A stretch of DNA of 64,000 nucleotides from Erodium maritimum (GCA_963921825.1 OY997588.1:157295618-157359617), one strand, 5' to 3'; numbered from the stretch's first letter, positions 12,532 through 25,300 are shown. The notes: generated from the letters alone by a model not told the origin. Numbers and translations are program-made.

Positions 12532-13557
12532 TTGATAGAGTCATACTTTTTTTTTGAAACGGGTAACCGAAGATTTCATTAATGCCAAAAGGCAATCATA
12601 CAGAATGAGGCGTGACCGCCTCGGGTTCCAGATATTTGTCCGGGCCGACCGTAGCTAGCCCGGCGCTCATGGACCCATAATTTTAGCCCACATGAACTCG
12701 TGGGCAACAACTCAAGACAACTCCCTACCGTCGTTTCAACATACGTTACAAGGAAATAATAAACCAAAGTCCTAAGCTTATTCGACCTAGCACAGTCCCA
12801 ACGGTTAATCGACCTAGCACAGTGAATAACCAATAACTTATTCGACCTAAAACAGGAAAAGAAATTAGCACACGATCGAAAGAGCAGACTAGCAAAACTG
12901 TGATGCCAGGTCTTCTAGGCCCCGTGCCATTGGAGCGATCTGGTATCGTCAATTCTTCATCTTGATTCACCCTGCTCTGTCGAAGTAGTGCAGAAGGCGA
13001 GAGCATCGATTCGATCCGCAGCGGTTTGTTCGAGATCGAGGGTCCCGACTTCGGGTTTCGTGGAGGCAGACCCCGTCTTATCGTCCTTCCTCCCGGATCC
13101 AAGATCTGTCGGGGGAACGGACCCATGTCGGCGATAGGTGGCACGACGCATGGAGCCCGTAACCCGGAGAGTGGCAGGAGGGCCACGGTGGCTGCGAGAC
13201 GTCCGGGAATCAGGACGCGGGGTGAGAGAGCGGCTGGTGGGCGGCAATGGAGGCGATGACGGCAGCGGCGGACCCTAAGTCGGGTAGACAGGATCTCACC
13301 TAGAGGTAGTGGAGAACCTTGAAGTCGTGGCTTCGATGGTGGAGGCATTGAATTGCCATGAAGGAGGCTGGCGGTGGAGCGGCGGCGGCGGTGGAACCTT
13401 AGAAAGGTTAGAAGAGTAACCTCAACGAGGTTTTGTGGAGAGCTTTTGAGTAATTTAAGGTAGAGACTTCAATGGTGGAGAAGAAGGGGGGAAGGGGGAG
13501 GAGGCTGCGCAGAGCAGCCCCTAGGGTTCACCAACTTTTTTTGATAGAGTCATACTT
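12532..13557 (-). mobile_element. Non-LTR retroposon with 17-bp target duplication
   Basis: The 17 bases ttgatagagtcatactt at 12532-12548 recur exactly at 13541-13557. Between them are 992 bases that begin on the plus strand with a poly-T run, so the element is inserted in minus orientation with its poly-A at 12549. Its 5' part (about 12890-13540) is GC-rich and holds chance open frames on both strands. No reverse transcriptase is visible, so it is an internally deleted or non-autonomous LINE-type retroposon. Confidence 0.9.
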
Positions 13558-14811
13558 ATTGGTATTATTTTAACAATTGTATGATACTTTTAGTTTAGTA
13601 GAATACTTATATTTTAAATATATTTAATATTCGATATCATTAATATTTGTATATAATATAATATAAAATTTGATAGTATATAATAAAATAATAATCCGAT
13701 TAATCCCCGCCTAACGCCTAGGATCTCGTTCCGTCCAACTGACGCCTAACGTTTTTTACGCCCTTAACTTAATAAGCCATTTGTTTGGAAGTGAATATGA
13801 TCACAACACCAAGAAGTTACTTGTCTGGTAGAATAAAAATGACTGGTCGGTAATAAAAAATTCATTATCAACCAAATTTATGTTTAGACATTAATAAAAC
13901 TTTTGGTATTTCACTACCGTCTAAACATAACATCAAATTTTGTTGGTTAATAAGTACATCAGATTCAGTAATCAACAACACATCATTAATGTGTTCAAAC
14001 TACCCCAAAACCTGTATTCCCTTTTCTTTTCCCTCACTATCGAGTTCTACACATTTTTCTTTTCAAATCATCGTCTTTTCCAAAAAAAAACTCGTTTTTG
14101 TCTTCTTAAGTTTTAAGAAATTGTACTCATTTTCGATGAAGATGAATTATGTTGAGGATGATTGATAAAAAAACAAGACCGTTACTCGAATATGAATCTC
14201 AAACCACAATATGATGAAAAAAAACATCGAATATAAAGGAACATATAAATTCAATCCGATCAATTCTGATACCGTGAAAATCCCGACCGACCAAAGAACA
14301 TGGGACATCAAGGATATAGACATAAACCGCACATTCATGGGCACGAATTGAGGGTACATGGGGTCAATGTGTTTGTCTCAATGTTACAAGTGCTCCACTT
14401 GTGTCAATCACCATAGTTAATGGGAGTACATAACCAGGCATTAGAGAAAGATGACACAAAATGTCAATTTTTGATTGATAAATGTTTCGATTTCTCGTGA
14501 TCCTAATTTGGAAATATCAACAGCATGTGGTGCTCCTCATCTCTCCATTACATGCCTCGCTGTTTTTCACAACTTTTTTTGTCCGTTCATAGAAAAATCA
14601 AATAGTTTAGTTCCCTCGGTCGTTTTGTTTACTCATACGTTGAATGTATTTAACATCAGCAATAAAATGATAAATTTTGAATTAATTTTAACTCGAATTC
14701 AATCTCACGCCTACTTCTAGACAAGTGATGTATTGAAGTTCGAATATTGTGAGAGAACTCACTTCACCAGGCTAATCTTTTCCTTGTTTACTTGTATGTG
14801 AGATCAATCAT
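13558..14811. other. Intergenic AT-rich region
   Basis: About 13690-13770 holds a gattaatccccgcctaacgcctagg-type repeat that is also abundant in the intron at 26049-26606. The remainder is AT-rich without a recognisable gene. Confidence 0.4.
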
Positions 14812-15110
14812 ATTTTTTTTTGAATGAAAGGTGCAGATTTCGTTAAACTTCGACAGTTAAAACAACGATGTGCATCAGGGAACAAGTTCCCTGACCACTA
14901 AAGAAAGACAGTACGGTACCGAGGTTCACCAATCCTTTTACTACTAGAACCGCCACTGACGGTATTTGGATGTCATAAGGGCCAACAAGAAAAACAAGTG
15001 CGAATATGGTATTGGAGGTCCTGCTCCGAAAACTATCGCAGTAGTAATGACCAAGGAATACTCTAGTAGTGGAAGGCACAACATCATCGAAGGAATTATC
15101 TCTAATTACT
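14812..15110 (-). mobile_element. LINE-type 3' fragment, minus strand
   Basis: It begins with a poly-T run at 14812 and resembles, as reverse complement, the segment at about 4240-4530 (shared accgtc-gtg-cggtt block and a gggaac-gttccc palindrome). No coding motif is preserved. The far boundary is uncertain. Confidence 0.5.
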
Positions 15111-16720
15111 AGCAGATAAAATCATATAACAATCACCTTAACTTTTAATAATCTAATAGTTTTTAATATAAATTGATTGAGTTTATTTTACCGGAGACAA
15201 ATATAAAGAAATTCTATTTTAGTTTAGTATACTCTTCACTGACATTTGTTCTCAAGTAAATGTATTTATCGAGATTTGAACGTATGATCTTAAGATAAGA
15301 TGAAACCTTGAGAAAGCTCCTCACCTTCAACCTTCAAATTTTTAATATTTTTTTATTATAAATTGATTGAATTAAACGAATAATACATAATTTTAACAAG
15401 TCATCGTCGGCTTGTATTGTTGATGATTAGGTAAATAACTATTCGGAACCTCCAAAAAACTCAATCATGGTAGGAATACTTAAATAACTAAATCATTGCA
15501 GAGATATTATCCTATATTTTCTTTATCGATGGTATCGATAAATATGAGAATGAGATTCCGATATCAAATCATCATCTTCAACTGATAAGTATCATAAGAA
15601 ATTAAAACGCATTAGGGTTGAGAGCACTACCCTAGATGTCCCATGCATCTTCTGATATAGGAAAAATGGTCGTCACATAGAGACATTTTTGTGAATTTTA
15701 CGACCTTTTCCCCAACAGGCTCCATGTTTCTCTTTCTTGCGCCCCAAAGTCTGAGCACCGTTGTGTTAGAAGTACGAGACATCTCTAGAGGTGATATGCG
15801 ATTTCTTGTTGCGGTGGTTATGTCTAACGTGCCTCCAAGTCTCAGCACTGTTGTGCTTGAAGAACGTGGCATCTCTAGAGGCGATCCACGGCACCTATTG
15901 TGGTGGGTCTTTTCTTCCTCATGCTAGCTTCCCACGGCGTTACAATCGTGGTCAGAAGTGAGTATACGACCGGTGATATAGCTGGACCACGAGTTTTCAC
16001 CGTCGAGAACGATCGGGATGTAGTTTCATATGCCTTTGTTGGCTTACACAATCAGGTGAGGTCTGCTACACAGCCTCGACATATCCAATAATCTGGAGGA
16101 GGGTCAGCAAGATGTTGTTAAGGAGACACACCCTGTCCTGATAGGATTTGGTAGGGCCGATCCTTCTCATCATTTTCACATGCAACTCCACGGTCACTTG
16201 AAGTACTCCCCTCATCCCTTATGAGTCCCTAACAAGGGACCAAGGCATAGTTCAGGCAAAGCAGATTGATTAGACTCGATCTGGGAAATAAAATATATGC
16301 GCTTCCTCGAGAGAATAGAGATAGATCCCCTACTTTTTTACCTAGAATAATCGAATATATATGTTCTAAGATCAGCATCTCAGATATGTCTGAGATTACA
16401 TATGCCCTTATATTTTTTATAATACATATTGTCTTTATGGCTTTATAAAATAAACAACTATTCCACACACACACAAAAAAACATTGCGGTGATTTATACA
16501 CGAACAGATATCTAATATTCGAACTTTAATAGATCATCACTTAATATTATGCAGAAAAATGACAAAAACACAAAACGCAACGTAAACTCCCGTCCAGAAC
16601 CCTTTCAATTTCCCAATTCCACCTTCCACAAGTTATACCACCCATTATGCACAAACATCCCCTAATCATATCAACATCCACATCCACACACATACACACT
16701 CATGCTTCCCACACTCGACC
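15111..16720. other. Intergenic with a small internal duplication
   Basis: A segment of about 85 bases at about 15750-15840 is repeated imperfectly at about 15838-15920; both contain agtct-agcac-gttgtg and acatctctagagg-like blocks. Open frames here match nothing I recognise. The 3' end is the promoter region of the second subtilase. Confidence 0.4.
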
Positions 16721-16722
16721 CC

Positions 16723-16729
16723 TTTATAA
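16723..16729 (+). promoter_or_regulatory. TATA box of second subtilase
   Basis: A tttataat element about 70 bases before the ATG at 16797 is followed by a C/A-rich leader. This is a typical plant core promoter arrangement, inferred from sequence only. Confidence 0.5.
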
Positions 16730-16796
16730 TTTGCGTCACTCCAAACACAAACCCAAGCTAGCAAAAAGCTAGCTCATCCACAACCCTCTCTCACCA

Positions 16797-19700
16797 ATGG
16801 CTCCACCGTATCTCACAACCCTCCTCCTCCTCCTCCTCACCGCCACCGTCACCGTCTCCTCCGCCCAAACCCACACATACATCGTCCACATGGACCTCGC
16901 CGCCATGCCCAAAGCCTTCTCCGGCCACCATTCCTGGTACCTATCCACCCTCCAATCCCTATCCCCGTCGCCGGCGCCGGAGCTAATCTACACCTACACT
17001 CACGCCCTCCACGGCTTCACGGCGCGTCTCTCTCCGGCGGGTCTCCGAGCCCTCCAAGCCTCTCCGGGTTTTGTTTCTTACACCAAGGACACGATGGTAA
17101 AAGTGGACACCACCCACTCCTCCGGATTTCTCGGGTTGACCCGGAACTCCGGCGCGTGGCCCAGGTCGGGTTACGGCGAGGATGTGATCATCGGGGTCGT
17201 GGACACCGGAGTTTGGCCGGAGAGTAAGAGTTACTCCGACGTCGGGATGTCGCCGGTGCCGGCGAGGTGGAGAGGGGAGTGCGAGAGTGGGACCCAGTTC
17301 AATTCCTCCATGTGCAATAAAAAGCTCATCGGAGCTAGATTCTTCAACAAGGGCCTCATCGCCGGCGACCCGAACATAACGTTTCCGGTGAACTCGGCGC
17401 GTGACACCGACGGGCATGGGACCCACACGTCGAGCACGGCCGCAGGGAGTTTCGTCGCGGGTGCATCGTACTTCGGGTACGCCCCCGGCACCGCCGGGGG
17501 CATGGCCCCACGTGCGCGGGTCGCGATGTACAAGGCCCTGTGGGACCAGGGCGCGCAGGTTTCGGACATCATCGCGGCCGTTGATCAGGCCATCATCGAC
17601 GGCGTGGACGTGCTCTCCATGTCGCTTGGGCTGGACGGTGTTCCACTCTATAACGACCCGGTGGCGATAGCGTCATTTAACGCGTTACAGAAGGGTATTT
17701 TCGTCTCTACGTCAGCGGGTAACGAAGGGCCTGGACTCGGCACCATTCATAACGGTATCCCCTGGGTCCTAACCGTCGCCGCCGGCACCGTCGACCGCGA
17801 TTTCACCGGAACGTTGACGTTCGGCGACGGAAAATCAATCTCCGGCGACAGTCTCTACCCGGGTAATCCGATCTCGACCCGAACCCGAACCCATCTCGTT
17901 TTCGGGGGCAAATGTGACAATGTGACCGAACTCAACAAAATCGGACACAAAATAGTTGTGTGCGAGGACAAGACATTCACTATAGGCGACCAAGTGAACA
18001 ACGTCGGACAAACAAATGTCTCCGGCGCCGTCTTTATATCCAACGACACCGACGACTTCCAATTTTACACGAAGAGCTCGTTTCCGGCAATTTTCATGAG
18101 GCCGACGGCCGGCGAGGCCGTGAAGAAGTACCTGACGAGCAATGCACATCCAATGGCGACATTGAAGTTCCAGGTCACGCGGCTCCGGCTCAAACCGGCC
18201 CCGAGCTTGGCGAGTTACAGCTCTAGAGGACCGTCGTTCAGTTGCCTCCACGTCCTCAAGCCCGACCTCATGGCTCCTGGCGATCAAATCTTAGCTGCTT
18301 GGCCCTATAACACCTCCGTTGGGACCTTAGGTACGAAATATAACTGTGTTTATTCTTGTTAAAACCTGATTCACTTAAAAATAGAATTGTCAAATGTTGG
18401 ATATATTTGACATATTGGTTAAATTAATCCGCTTACAAATCAAAATTCTTTGTTATTGGTTAAAATCCTAAAGTCTTCTTGTCTACTTAAATGGTGAAGA
18501 TGGTCGACTTATCTTGGCGTTGAGTATACCGATTAAAACTTAATATGCTAAAATCAAAAGTTTTTGACGTACTTAAATGTTGAATATGATATGTAGAGGA
18601 AGATACTCGAGTTAAAGTTGACTCATCTGAAAATATTTACTAAGTATACCGGTTAAAATCCGATACCTTAGAAATCAAATTCGTCGTACCCATTTAACTG
18701 TTAAAGCCGTATATATGGAAATGAGCTATCTAATTACAAATTATACTTTTTAATGCAAACGATAAACAACTAGTCGTCACTTGATTAAGCAGAATGTATG
18801 ATCTTGATCCAAAAAAATCCAATAGTAACATGATTAGTAAATATACCTAAGGAATAATTGTAGGTCACCTCATTATCCTACGGTCAATTAGCAATTCATA
18901 ACCCAAGCGTATGATAATTATTACATAGTAATAGGTTTCACCAATTAAATCTCAAAATGTATCAAAATTTGTTAAGTGGCATGTGATTTAAAACTTTCCT
19001 AAAATGACATGCGAAAACTTGATGTTATAATGTAAACATTTCGTTTTATTTCTCAAATCATAACTCTGATCACCTATCAACTTTTTATGTTACTCTCTAA
19101 ACGGCCGTTAATTTTGTGAACGAAAAATACAACACGTTATGTCAACATTAGCGTATAAGAATAAACATTTATTTGGATTAGGATTTAGGAATAAACGAAC
19201 AGTGATGGTCAGGACATAGAGTAACCCTATATATAACCGTGAATGTTTTAACTTTTAGCTCATGTCTCACATTTTTTAAGGTTACATATTTTCTTTGTAA
19301 TTTCCTTTTCATAAAAAATAATTTGTTTTAAGATCATGATCTTAATATACAATGTTCGATATTAGAATATTTATCAAATGATATATATTGATCTATATTT
19401 TTTACTAGGTTCACGAAAACTCCAGAGCGACTTCAACTTATTATCCGGCACGTCCATGTCGTGCCCGCACGCGGCGGGGGTGGCCGCGCTACTAAAGGCG
19501 GCGCACCCGAAATGGAGCCCAGGCATGATAAGGTCGGCCATGATAACCACCTCGGACTCCCTCGACAACACCAACAACCCAATCGGAGACCTCGGGGACA
19601 ACAACCGGCCGGCGAGCCCCCTAGCAATGGGAGCCGGACACATAAACCCGAACAAAGCGCTCGACCCCGGTCTGGTCTACGACGCAACGGTCGAAGACTA

Positions 19701-20115
19701 CGTGAACCTAATATGCGCACTCAACTACACCTCGGACCAAATCAAAACCATCACGAGGACAGCTCCGTACAACTGCTCCAACCCCTCCTTGGACCTCAAC
19801 TACCCTTCATTTATCGCTATTTACGACGCGAACCAGACCGGGTTCACGACGAAGGAGTTTCGCCGGACGGTGACGAACGTCGGGGGCGGAGCGGCGGTTT
19901 ATACGGCGGCGGTGACGGGGATGGAGGGGTTTGAGGTGGTCGTGTCTCCGGACAAGATGGTGTTTGGGGGGGAGGGCGGTAAGGAGAGTTATAAGGTGAG
20001 TTTGATTGGTACGAGGAAGATGTCGGAAACGGTTGTGTTCGGTACGTTGGTTTGGTCCGAGGTTGCCGGAGGACACGTGGTGAAGAGTCCGATTGCGGCG
20101 GTGATGTTCAGCTAG
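16797..20115 (+). CDS. Subtilisin-like serine protease (SBT1 type), two exons
   Basis: Secreted S8 subtilase, 746 residues from exons 16797-18330 and 19409-20115. A leucine-rich signal peptide covers about residues 1-23. An I9 prodomain follows (YIVHMD at about 28), then the catalytic domain with Asp136 (VDTG), His207 (DGHGTH), Asn309 (AGNEGP) and Ser527 (GTSMSCPH). A protease-associated insert and a C-terminal Fn3-like domain are also present. The single intron (18331-19408, GT-AG, phase 1) lies shortly before the catalytic Ser, at a different place from the intron in the paralogue at 427. Exon 1 is strongly GC-rich. The two genes are tandem paralogues, and their closest family is probably SBT1.8/1.9, assigned from memory. 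A duplicated copy of this gene's 3' end lies downstream. Confidence 0.95.
18331..19408 (+). other. Intron of second subtilase
   Basis: 1078 bases, GT at the 5' end and AG at 19407-19408, AT-rich. Short pieces of the type ttaaa-tc-gat-cttaaaaatcaaa recur loosely at about 18360-18700. No inserted element could be delimited. Confidence 0.7.
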
Positions 20116-20245
20116 TGATTGGTGGGGGGAAAACTAACTCATGCTTTGACTAAATGACTCTGTGACTTGTGAGTATAGCATGCGATTAATTGGTTTTCTT
20201 GTAATAATTATATATGAATAAAGGTGTAATTAATTGTTTAAAGGT

Positions 20246-20822
20246 TGATTAATAATATATCATCCACACGTCATTAGGTTTTTCTTCGCTAGGTTTTGGG
20301 AGCCTGCCGCCGTCCATTCTTCATAGCTATGGCTATCACAATTGTCATAGTTTATGTCGTGGTTTTTCTCCTCTCTTCTTTTCAACCTCTCTTTTGCACT
20401 TTTCCTCGAGATCCTGCGAAGCGTTTTTTTGTTAGGACTTCTTTCAAATCGTTCTTAGCCACCGCGATGTTGGCCGTCTCCTGCGACCAACGGATACCTC
20501 CCGATCTGCTTCGGTCTCCCCTCTGCCCCAGGGGTTTCTGTCTCTATAGTCGTCGTCCTTGATGTTGCCGCCGTCGTCCATGAAGCCCCCACCGCCCCTG
20601 CTGTTGTCGCCGCCTCGGATGATGCGGCCGTCTCTGATGCCGCAGCCATCCCTAGAGACCTCCCAAGTGTTGCAGCAGCCGACGCGTCCTTCCCCCCTGA
20701 GCTTCACCGCTGCAACCGTCTCGCGCTCTTTTACGATTATGACTTTGACTAATTGAAAGGGTCTCGTTCATGTTGCTTGACTTTGTCTTTTCAATATCAT
20801 TAGAGTATCATGGAATTTTCTA
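20246..20822 (+). mobile_element. LINE-like 5' fragment between duplicated gene ends
   Basis: This CT- and GC-rich segment separates the true 3' end of the second subtilase from its duplicate. It shares a stretch around tagccaccgcgatgttggc (about 20456) with 54649, inside another retroposon-like region. No coding motif is seen. It is called a repeat insertion because it recurs and interrupts a duplication. Confidence 0.45.
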
Positions 20823-21150
20823 GGGGTTTACACGGCGGCTGTGACGGGGATGGAGGGGTTTAAGGTTATTGTGTCTCCGAACAGGATGGTGTTTGGGGAG
20901 AAGTGGGGTAAGGAGAGTTATAAGGTGAGTTTGATTGGTACGAGGAAGATGTCGGAAACGGTTGTGTTCGGTTCGTTGGTTTGGTCCGAGGTTGCCGGAG
21001 GACACGTGGTGAGGAGTCCGATAGCGGCGGTGATGTTCAGCTAACTCATGCTTTGACTATATGACTCTATGACTTGTGAGTATAGCATGCGATTAATTGG
21101 TTTTTCTTGTGATAATTATATATGAATAAAGGTGTAATTAATTGTTTAAA
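20823..21150 (+). pseudogene. Duplicated 3' stub of second subtilase
   Basis: From about 20823 the sequence repeats about 19895-20242: the last 70 or so codons of the subtilase, through the same stop and much of the 3'UTR. The coding part stays open and ends at 21044 with the same final residues (AAVMFS). The UTR copy lacks about 17 bases just after the stop. It has no prodomain or catalytic residues, so it cannot encode a protease. Confidence 0.92.
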
Positions 21151-21316
21151 GGATAGTGAATATTCTTGTGGGTTAATGGTGGTGACGTAATAAACCCATG
21201 ATTCGATAAGGTTTTTGGGTGGCAGACAAGCACGGTTGTAGTAAAGGCTATCCTATGGGCATTAATATATATATATATATATATACTGTGAAGAAAATTG
21301 GAACGGTTATAATGGT

Positions 21317-22010
21317 TCAGTCAACTGTGTCCCACATATTAACATTCTTAGCTAAGACATGCACTATTTTATTAACAGAATGTCGAACAAAGTAGACTTT
21401 ACATCCTGTAATGGTGCTAAGAAGGTATCTGCACTCTTGAACCACAAGGTCGAACGGGGAGAGCATCTCGGTATCTTCATTGACTGTCTTAACGATCCCC
21501 AAACAATCCGTCGCAACCATTCCGACCGACCATCCCTCCTCCTTCACCCGCACCAGAGATTCTCGGACACTAAGTAACTCCACCATTTCAGGATCGCTAC
21601 AATTAGGATAAACAATGTATTTCGCTGCTCTAAGAGTGCCCGTCTCATCTCTGCAAACCATTCCGTCCCCACCTCTATCAAGACCCAAAATAGCGTCATC
21701 CACGTTAGCCTCCAGCTCTCCTAAGCCCAGTTTGGCCCAGGACACCTGACCGTGACCCCTACTCTGTTGTTGAGGCTCCTTGTTGTGAGCTTCGTTCCAG
21801 TCTCGGAGTGTTTCCAGTACTCCAAACTAAACCTCCTCTGGCGATCTCTGCTTTTGTTCTCATGTTCTAAGGTTTCTTGACCGCCAGAGTTTCTACCAGA
21901 AGAACATCTCTTTCTCCACCAGGCCTTCCTCGTTCCTACTCAATATCGATGCCAACCACTCTTGTAAATTTGTCTCGTCCCCTGGTGCTCCTAAATCCAC
22001 CTTGTTCCAA
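21317..22010 (-). pseudogene. LINE-type RNase H-like relic
   Basis: The 142-residue frame at 21317-21745 has the plant LINE/RVT_3 RNase H pattern: LEANVDDAILG, then GGDGMVCRDETGTL, VATDCLGIVKTVN and FVRHSVNKIVHVLAKNV. Upstream on the same strand (21746-22010) broken frames encode LVWNKVDLGAPGD and an FFW-type region usual before this domain. The first acidic position is kept as D, but frames are interrupted, so it is a dead C-terminal fragment of ORF2. Confidence 0.8.
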
Positions 22011-23159
22011 ACCAATATTTTTATTTTAAATAAATAATATCAAATTATTATATATCAACGATAAGATATACATACATCAGATAGACGCATGTGACAAACA
22101 ATAATATGGAGAATCTGATAATCGTCGAAGGAGACGATATTCACCGAATCAAGAGCACCTCTTCAAGTAAAAGTTTCTTCTGGCATTTATCAGTGAATAT
22201 GGCCTAGTGATTACAAAGGATATATCTTATTTATCACTATGTCTTGATGTTTAGGACTCGAGTCCCTTGTATTTTCCTTCCATTTTCTATTTTCTAAATA
22301 GACTACTTACTAAAATTTGGATTGATCATAATAAACAATCTTCTTCTGCATATCATGTAGAAGATACATGTGCATTAGAGAAGCTACCTTTTTTGTTGGG
22401 TTATCGATGTTTTGAATTAACCCACGAGAGAAGTCAATGTAATGTTAGAGTTCCCCGTTAAAACGAATTGAATTTGACCCTCGATTTACTTTTATTTTCG
22501 TTTTGTAATTGTAGCACTACATTACATGTTATTTCGAGCTCTCTTATCTATCTCTATTATTAATGTTATACTTATTTGTCTTATAAACTAACATTATACA
22601 TCTAACAATCTGAACCTGGTCGATTGTTGAGTCAATGATATTGGAGCCTGTCAAAACTTAGAATATGACTATATTCGACCTTCAACTATTAATTTAAATT
22701 TTTAGTTAAATTGGTCTTTTAATATGATATCTGATTTAATTCAAATCCTACCCTCTATATAAATAATAAACTTCTTTTCAATTTATTAAATATACTGTAA
22801 ACTGACAACCTCTTATCTCTCTTCCCAACTAACTCATATATTTTTAAAATAATTCACCGTAAAACCAGTAAACGGATTTCGTTGTAAAAACATAGGATAG
22901 ACCAATTATCAAACTACAAAAGAAATCCATGCACATTATATCTCCTTTCTATGTGCATTATCTTAGAGCTCATACGGCCCCACATTTGGCCATCACTTTT
23001 GTCAGCATCGGACACTAGATTTTAGGATTTCATTTTTGTCCCTATGGTTGTGCGGTGGATAACATTATTGACCCATCTATATATGTCCTCCACCACCACT
23101 CATCCACACCATATCTGATCCCAATTAAACCACTTGTTTTGTTCTGCCACAACAAGTGA
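22011..23159. other. Intergenic AT-rich DNA with a SINE-like piece
   Basis: At about 22680-22760 a plus-strand sequence resembles the SINE head seen in the first subtilase intron (ttagttaaattggtc, then a tatgatatctga A-box-like stretch and a degraded B box). The remainder shows no gene. Confidence 0.4.
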
Positions 23160-23840
23160 CATTATTATTAAATGTGTGGTCGATCTGATCTAATTCGATT
23201 GATTTGTAACCTTCATTCATCCATATCGAATCATCTGATTGATCTATCGTTCATCTGATTTACAGCATCCGACTCCCAATGTGTTTAAATAGAAGTTGTC
23301 GATTTGGTCTAACTTGATTCACTCGTTTCATATGTCTGGTACCGAGTCATCTAATTGATCAGATCAGGAACGCCCACCCGATTGACACCATCCGACTCCT
23401 CCAAGCGGGTTTGTACCGCTGAATTTGGCATCCAAACATCGCCTAGACAGATACCTAGGGGTGGACAAAAAAAGACTGGGAAACACCGACACCGGGCGTC
23501 AACAGAATCGGAAGTGCAAGCACCGTACTAATACTGAGTTATATGATTGATCGGGTCGTTCACCTTATAGACAACGTCCGACTCCCCATGTGTTTAAATA
23601 AAGATCGTCGATTCGATCTAATTCGATTGATTCACATGCTTAATCTGTCTGGCACTGAGTCATTTGATTGATCATATCGGGAATGCCCACCTGATTGACA
23701 CCGTCCGACTCCTCCAAGCGGATTTGTGCGACTAAATTCGACACTCATACACCACCTAGACAAATACCTAGGGGTGGACAAAAAATGACTGAAAAACCGA
23801 TCGACACCGACTGTCAACATAATCGTCAATGCGAAAAGAC
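23160..23840. repeat. 310-bp tandem duplication ending in hAT-like motif
   Basis: Two copies, about 23225-23500 and about 23533-23810, share blocks such as catgtgtttaaata, gattgacacc-tccgactcctcc and tacctaggggtggacaaaaa. The period is close to 310 bases and identity about 80 percent. The end motif ctaggggtgga-aaaaa resembles termini of hAT-type elements, but I see no TIR partner. Confidence 0.65.
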
Positions 23841-24377
23841 CCGAATCGACCATCTCTTCAACGGGTATCGATTTTCTAAACGACCGATGTCCACCCCATT
23901 TATGATGTTAGTGAATAATATAAGAATGAGAGGATTCCATGTGGCCCATGTGTTTCGAGGACCAAAACGATAACTGGGCTGAGACCGTTGCAAGGATCTT
24001 AACGGGCCTTAAGATCCCACCTCTTCCCCTCATCCATCACCGGCCCAGCCCAATCGTCCAAAACCCAGAACAACGGGTTCGAACCACACTAACTCCAAAA
24101 ATACCACCTGGCTTTAAGGCTTCACAGGCCCACAGCAACGAACCCACGACTCTCTCTGTCACAGAAAGTTCAAATCAACCGTCAGCATCATCAAGCCCTC
24201 TCCAAAATCAACGGCGGTGCGGCCACGAGTCCACAACATAGCTTCCATTAAAATACACCTAATCATAGACTCACTCGCATGTGCGCGTCGCCAACTGTAA
24301 CGTAGCTGTCGGCTATCCCCGAAATATCACCCACATTCTTCACGGTACCAGCACTTTTGTCCTTCTGCTATTGTCCC

Positions 24378-24409
<32 letters not shown>

Positions 24410-25126
24410 TATTATTATTATTATTATTGACCATAAATATAAATATTTACTATAAATGTATGCATTTTGTATATATATATATATTTTGATAAAGCATTTT
24501 GTATATATTGATAGATGGGTTTCTTTATCACAGATCGCATCTTCCAATTATTTTTGTTTATAAATTGTTCACATTATTAGGAAAAAAATTGAACGTAAAT
24601 GACAATACTATAAAACAATATAATATAAAGAGATAATTCAACATGTTATGTTAAAATATTTTGATTTTTACATTATTAGTTTGGTTTGTACTTTTTCTCT
24701 TTGTTATTCTAACGTTGCAGAATTTTTAAGTTATTTTTTTTATTCAATTTTGTGTCTGAACAGAAAATACTAATTTATGTTAAGATAGCGGCGAAAACAA
24801 TATATGTTAAAGTAATTATTTAGAAGTTGAAATTTTAGGATGATAAATTGAAGTTATCCCTCATATAAATCATAAAATTGTCATTTAAAAAATTATAATC
24901 ACATGACTAATTTTTTGTAAAAATAAAATTTTGGTAATGTTATTATCAAAGATATAATTCATTTATCTAAAAAAAGATATAATTTATCGATAATATTTGC
25001 AAAAACGCAAATAATTCTTTGGAACTTTTATAATTATAGTTTTTTTTTTTTGAGGAAATTATAGTTTTATTTTAATTTTATAAATCACAGCCAACAGCTT
25101 CACATAACAGAGACCCACTTCTTCAC
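23841..25126. other. Intergenic region before CC1-like gene
   Basis: Mostly AT-rich. An (AAT)n run passes directly into (ATT)n at about 24380-24428, giving a perfect small palindrome. A short TA run lies at about 24470. No gene is recognised; the last few hundred bases presumably contain the promoter of the gene at 25301. Confidence 0.45.
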
Positions 25127-25300
25127 TTGCCATTATTAATCTCACACACTTTCACCTTCCAAACTCACAGCCAATCCTCCATTAAAGTCACCATCTCAAA
25201 AACTCATACCTCAAACCCTCCATCTCTCTCTCTACAGCCTCAACAGAGAAGCTTCAGAGTCAGAGTGAGAGCTTTTCTCCGAATCTTCTCCCTCACAACG

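Noticed and set aside
12746-13348. 200-residue open frame on minus strand, Pro/Arg-rich
   Set aside because: It lies inside the GC-rich part of a retroposon bounded by a 17-bp target duplication, overlaps open frames in other phases and shows no domain.
17835-18287. 150-residue minus-strand frame opposite the subtilase
   Set aside because: Antisense shadow of a GC-rich exon with clear subtilase motifs on the plus strand.
20444-20707. Gly-rich and Ala-rich minus-strand frames
   Set aside because: Generated by gccgccgtc-type low-complexity sequence within an inserted repeat.
24380-24428. CRISPR-like or regulatory palindrome
   Set aside because: It is a simple (AAT)n/(ATT)n microsatellite.
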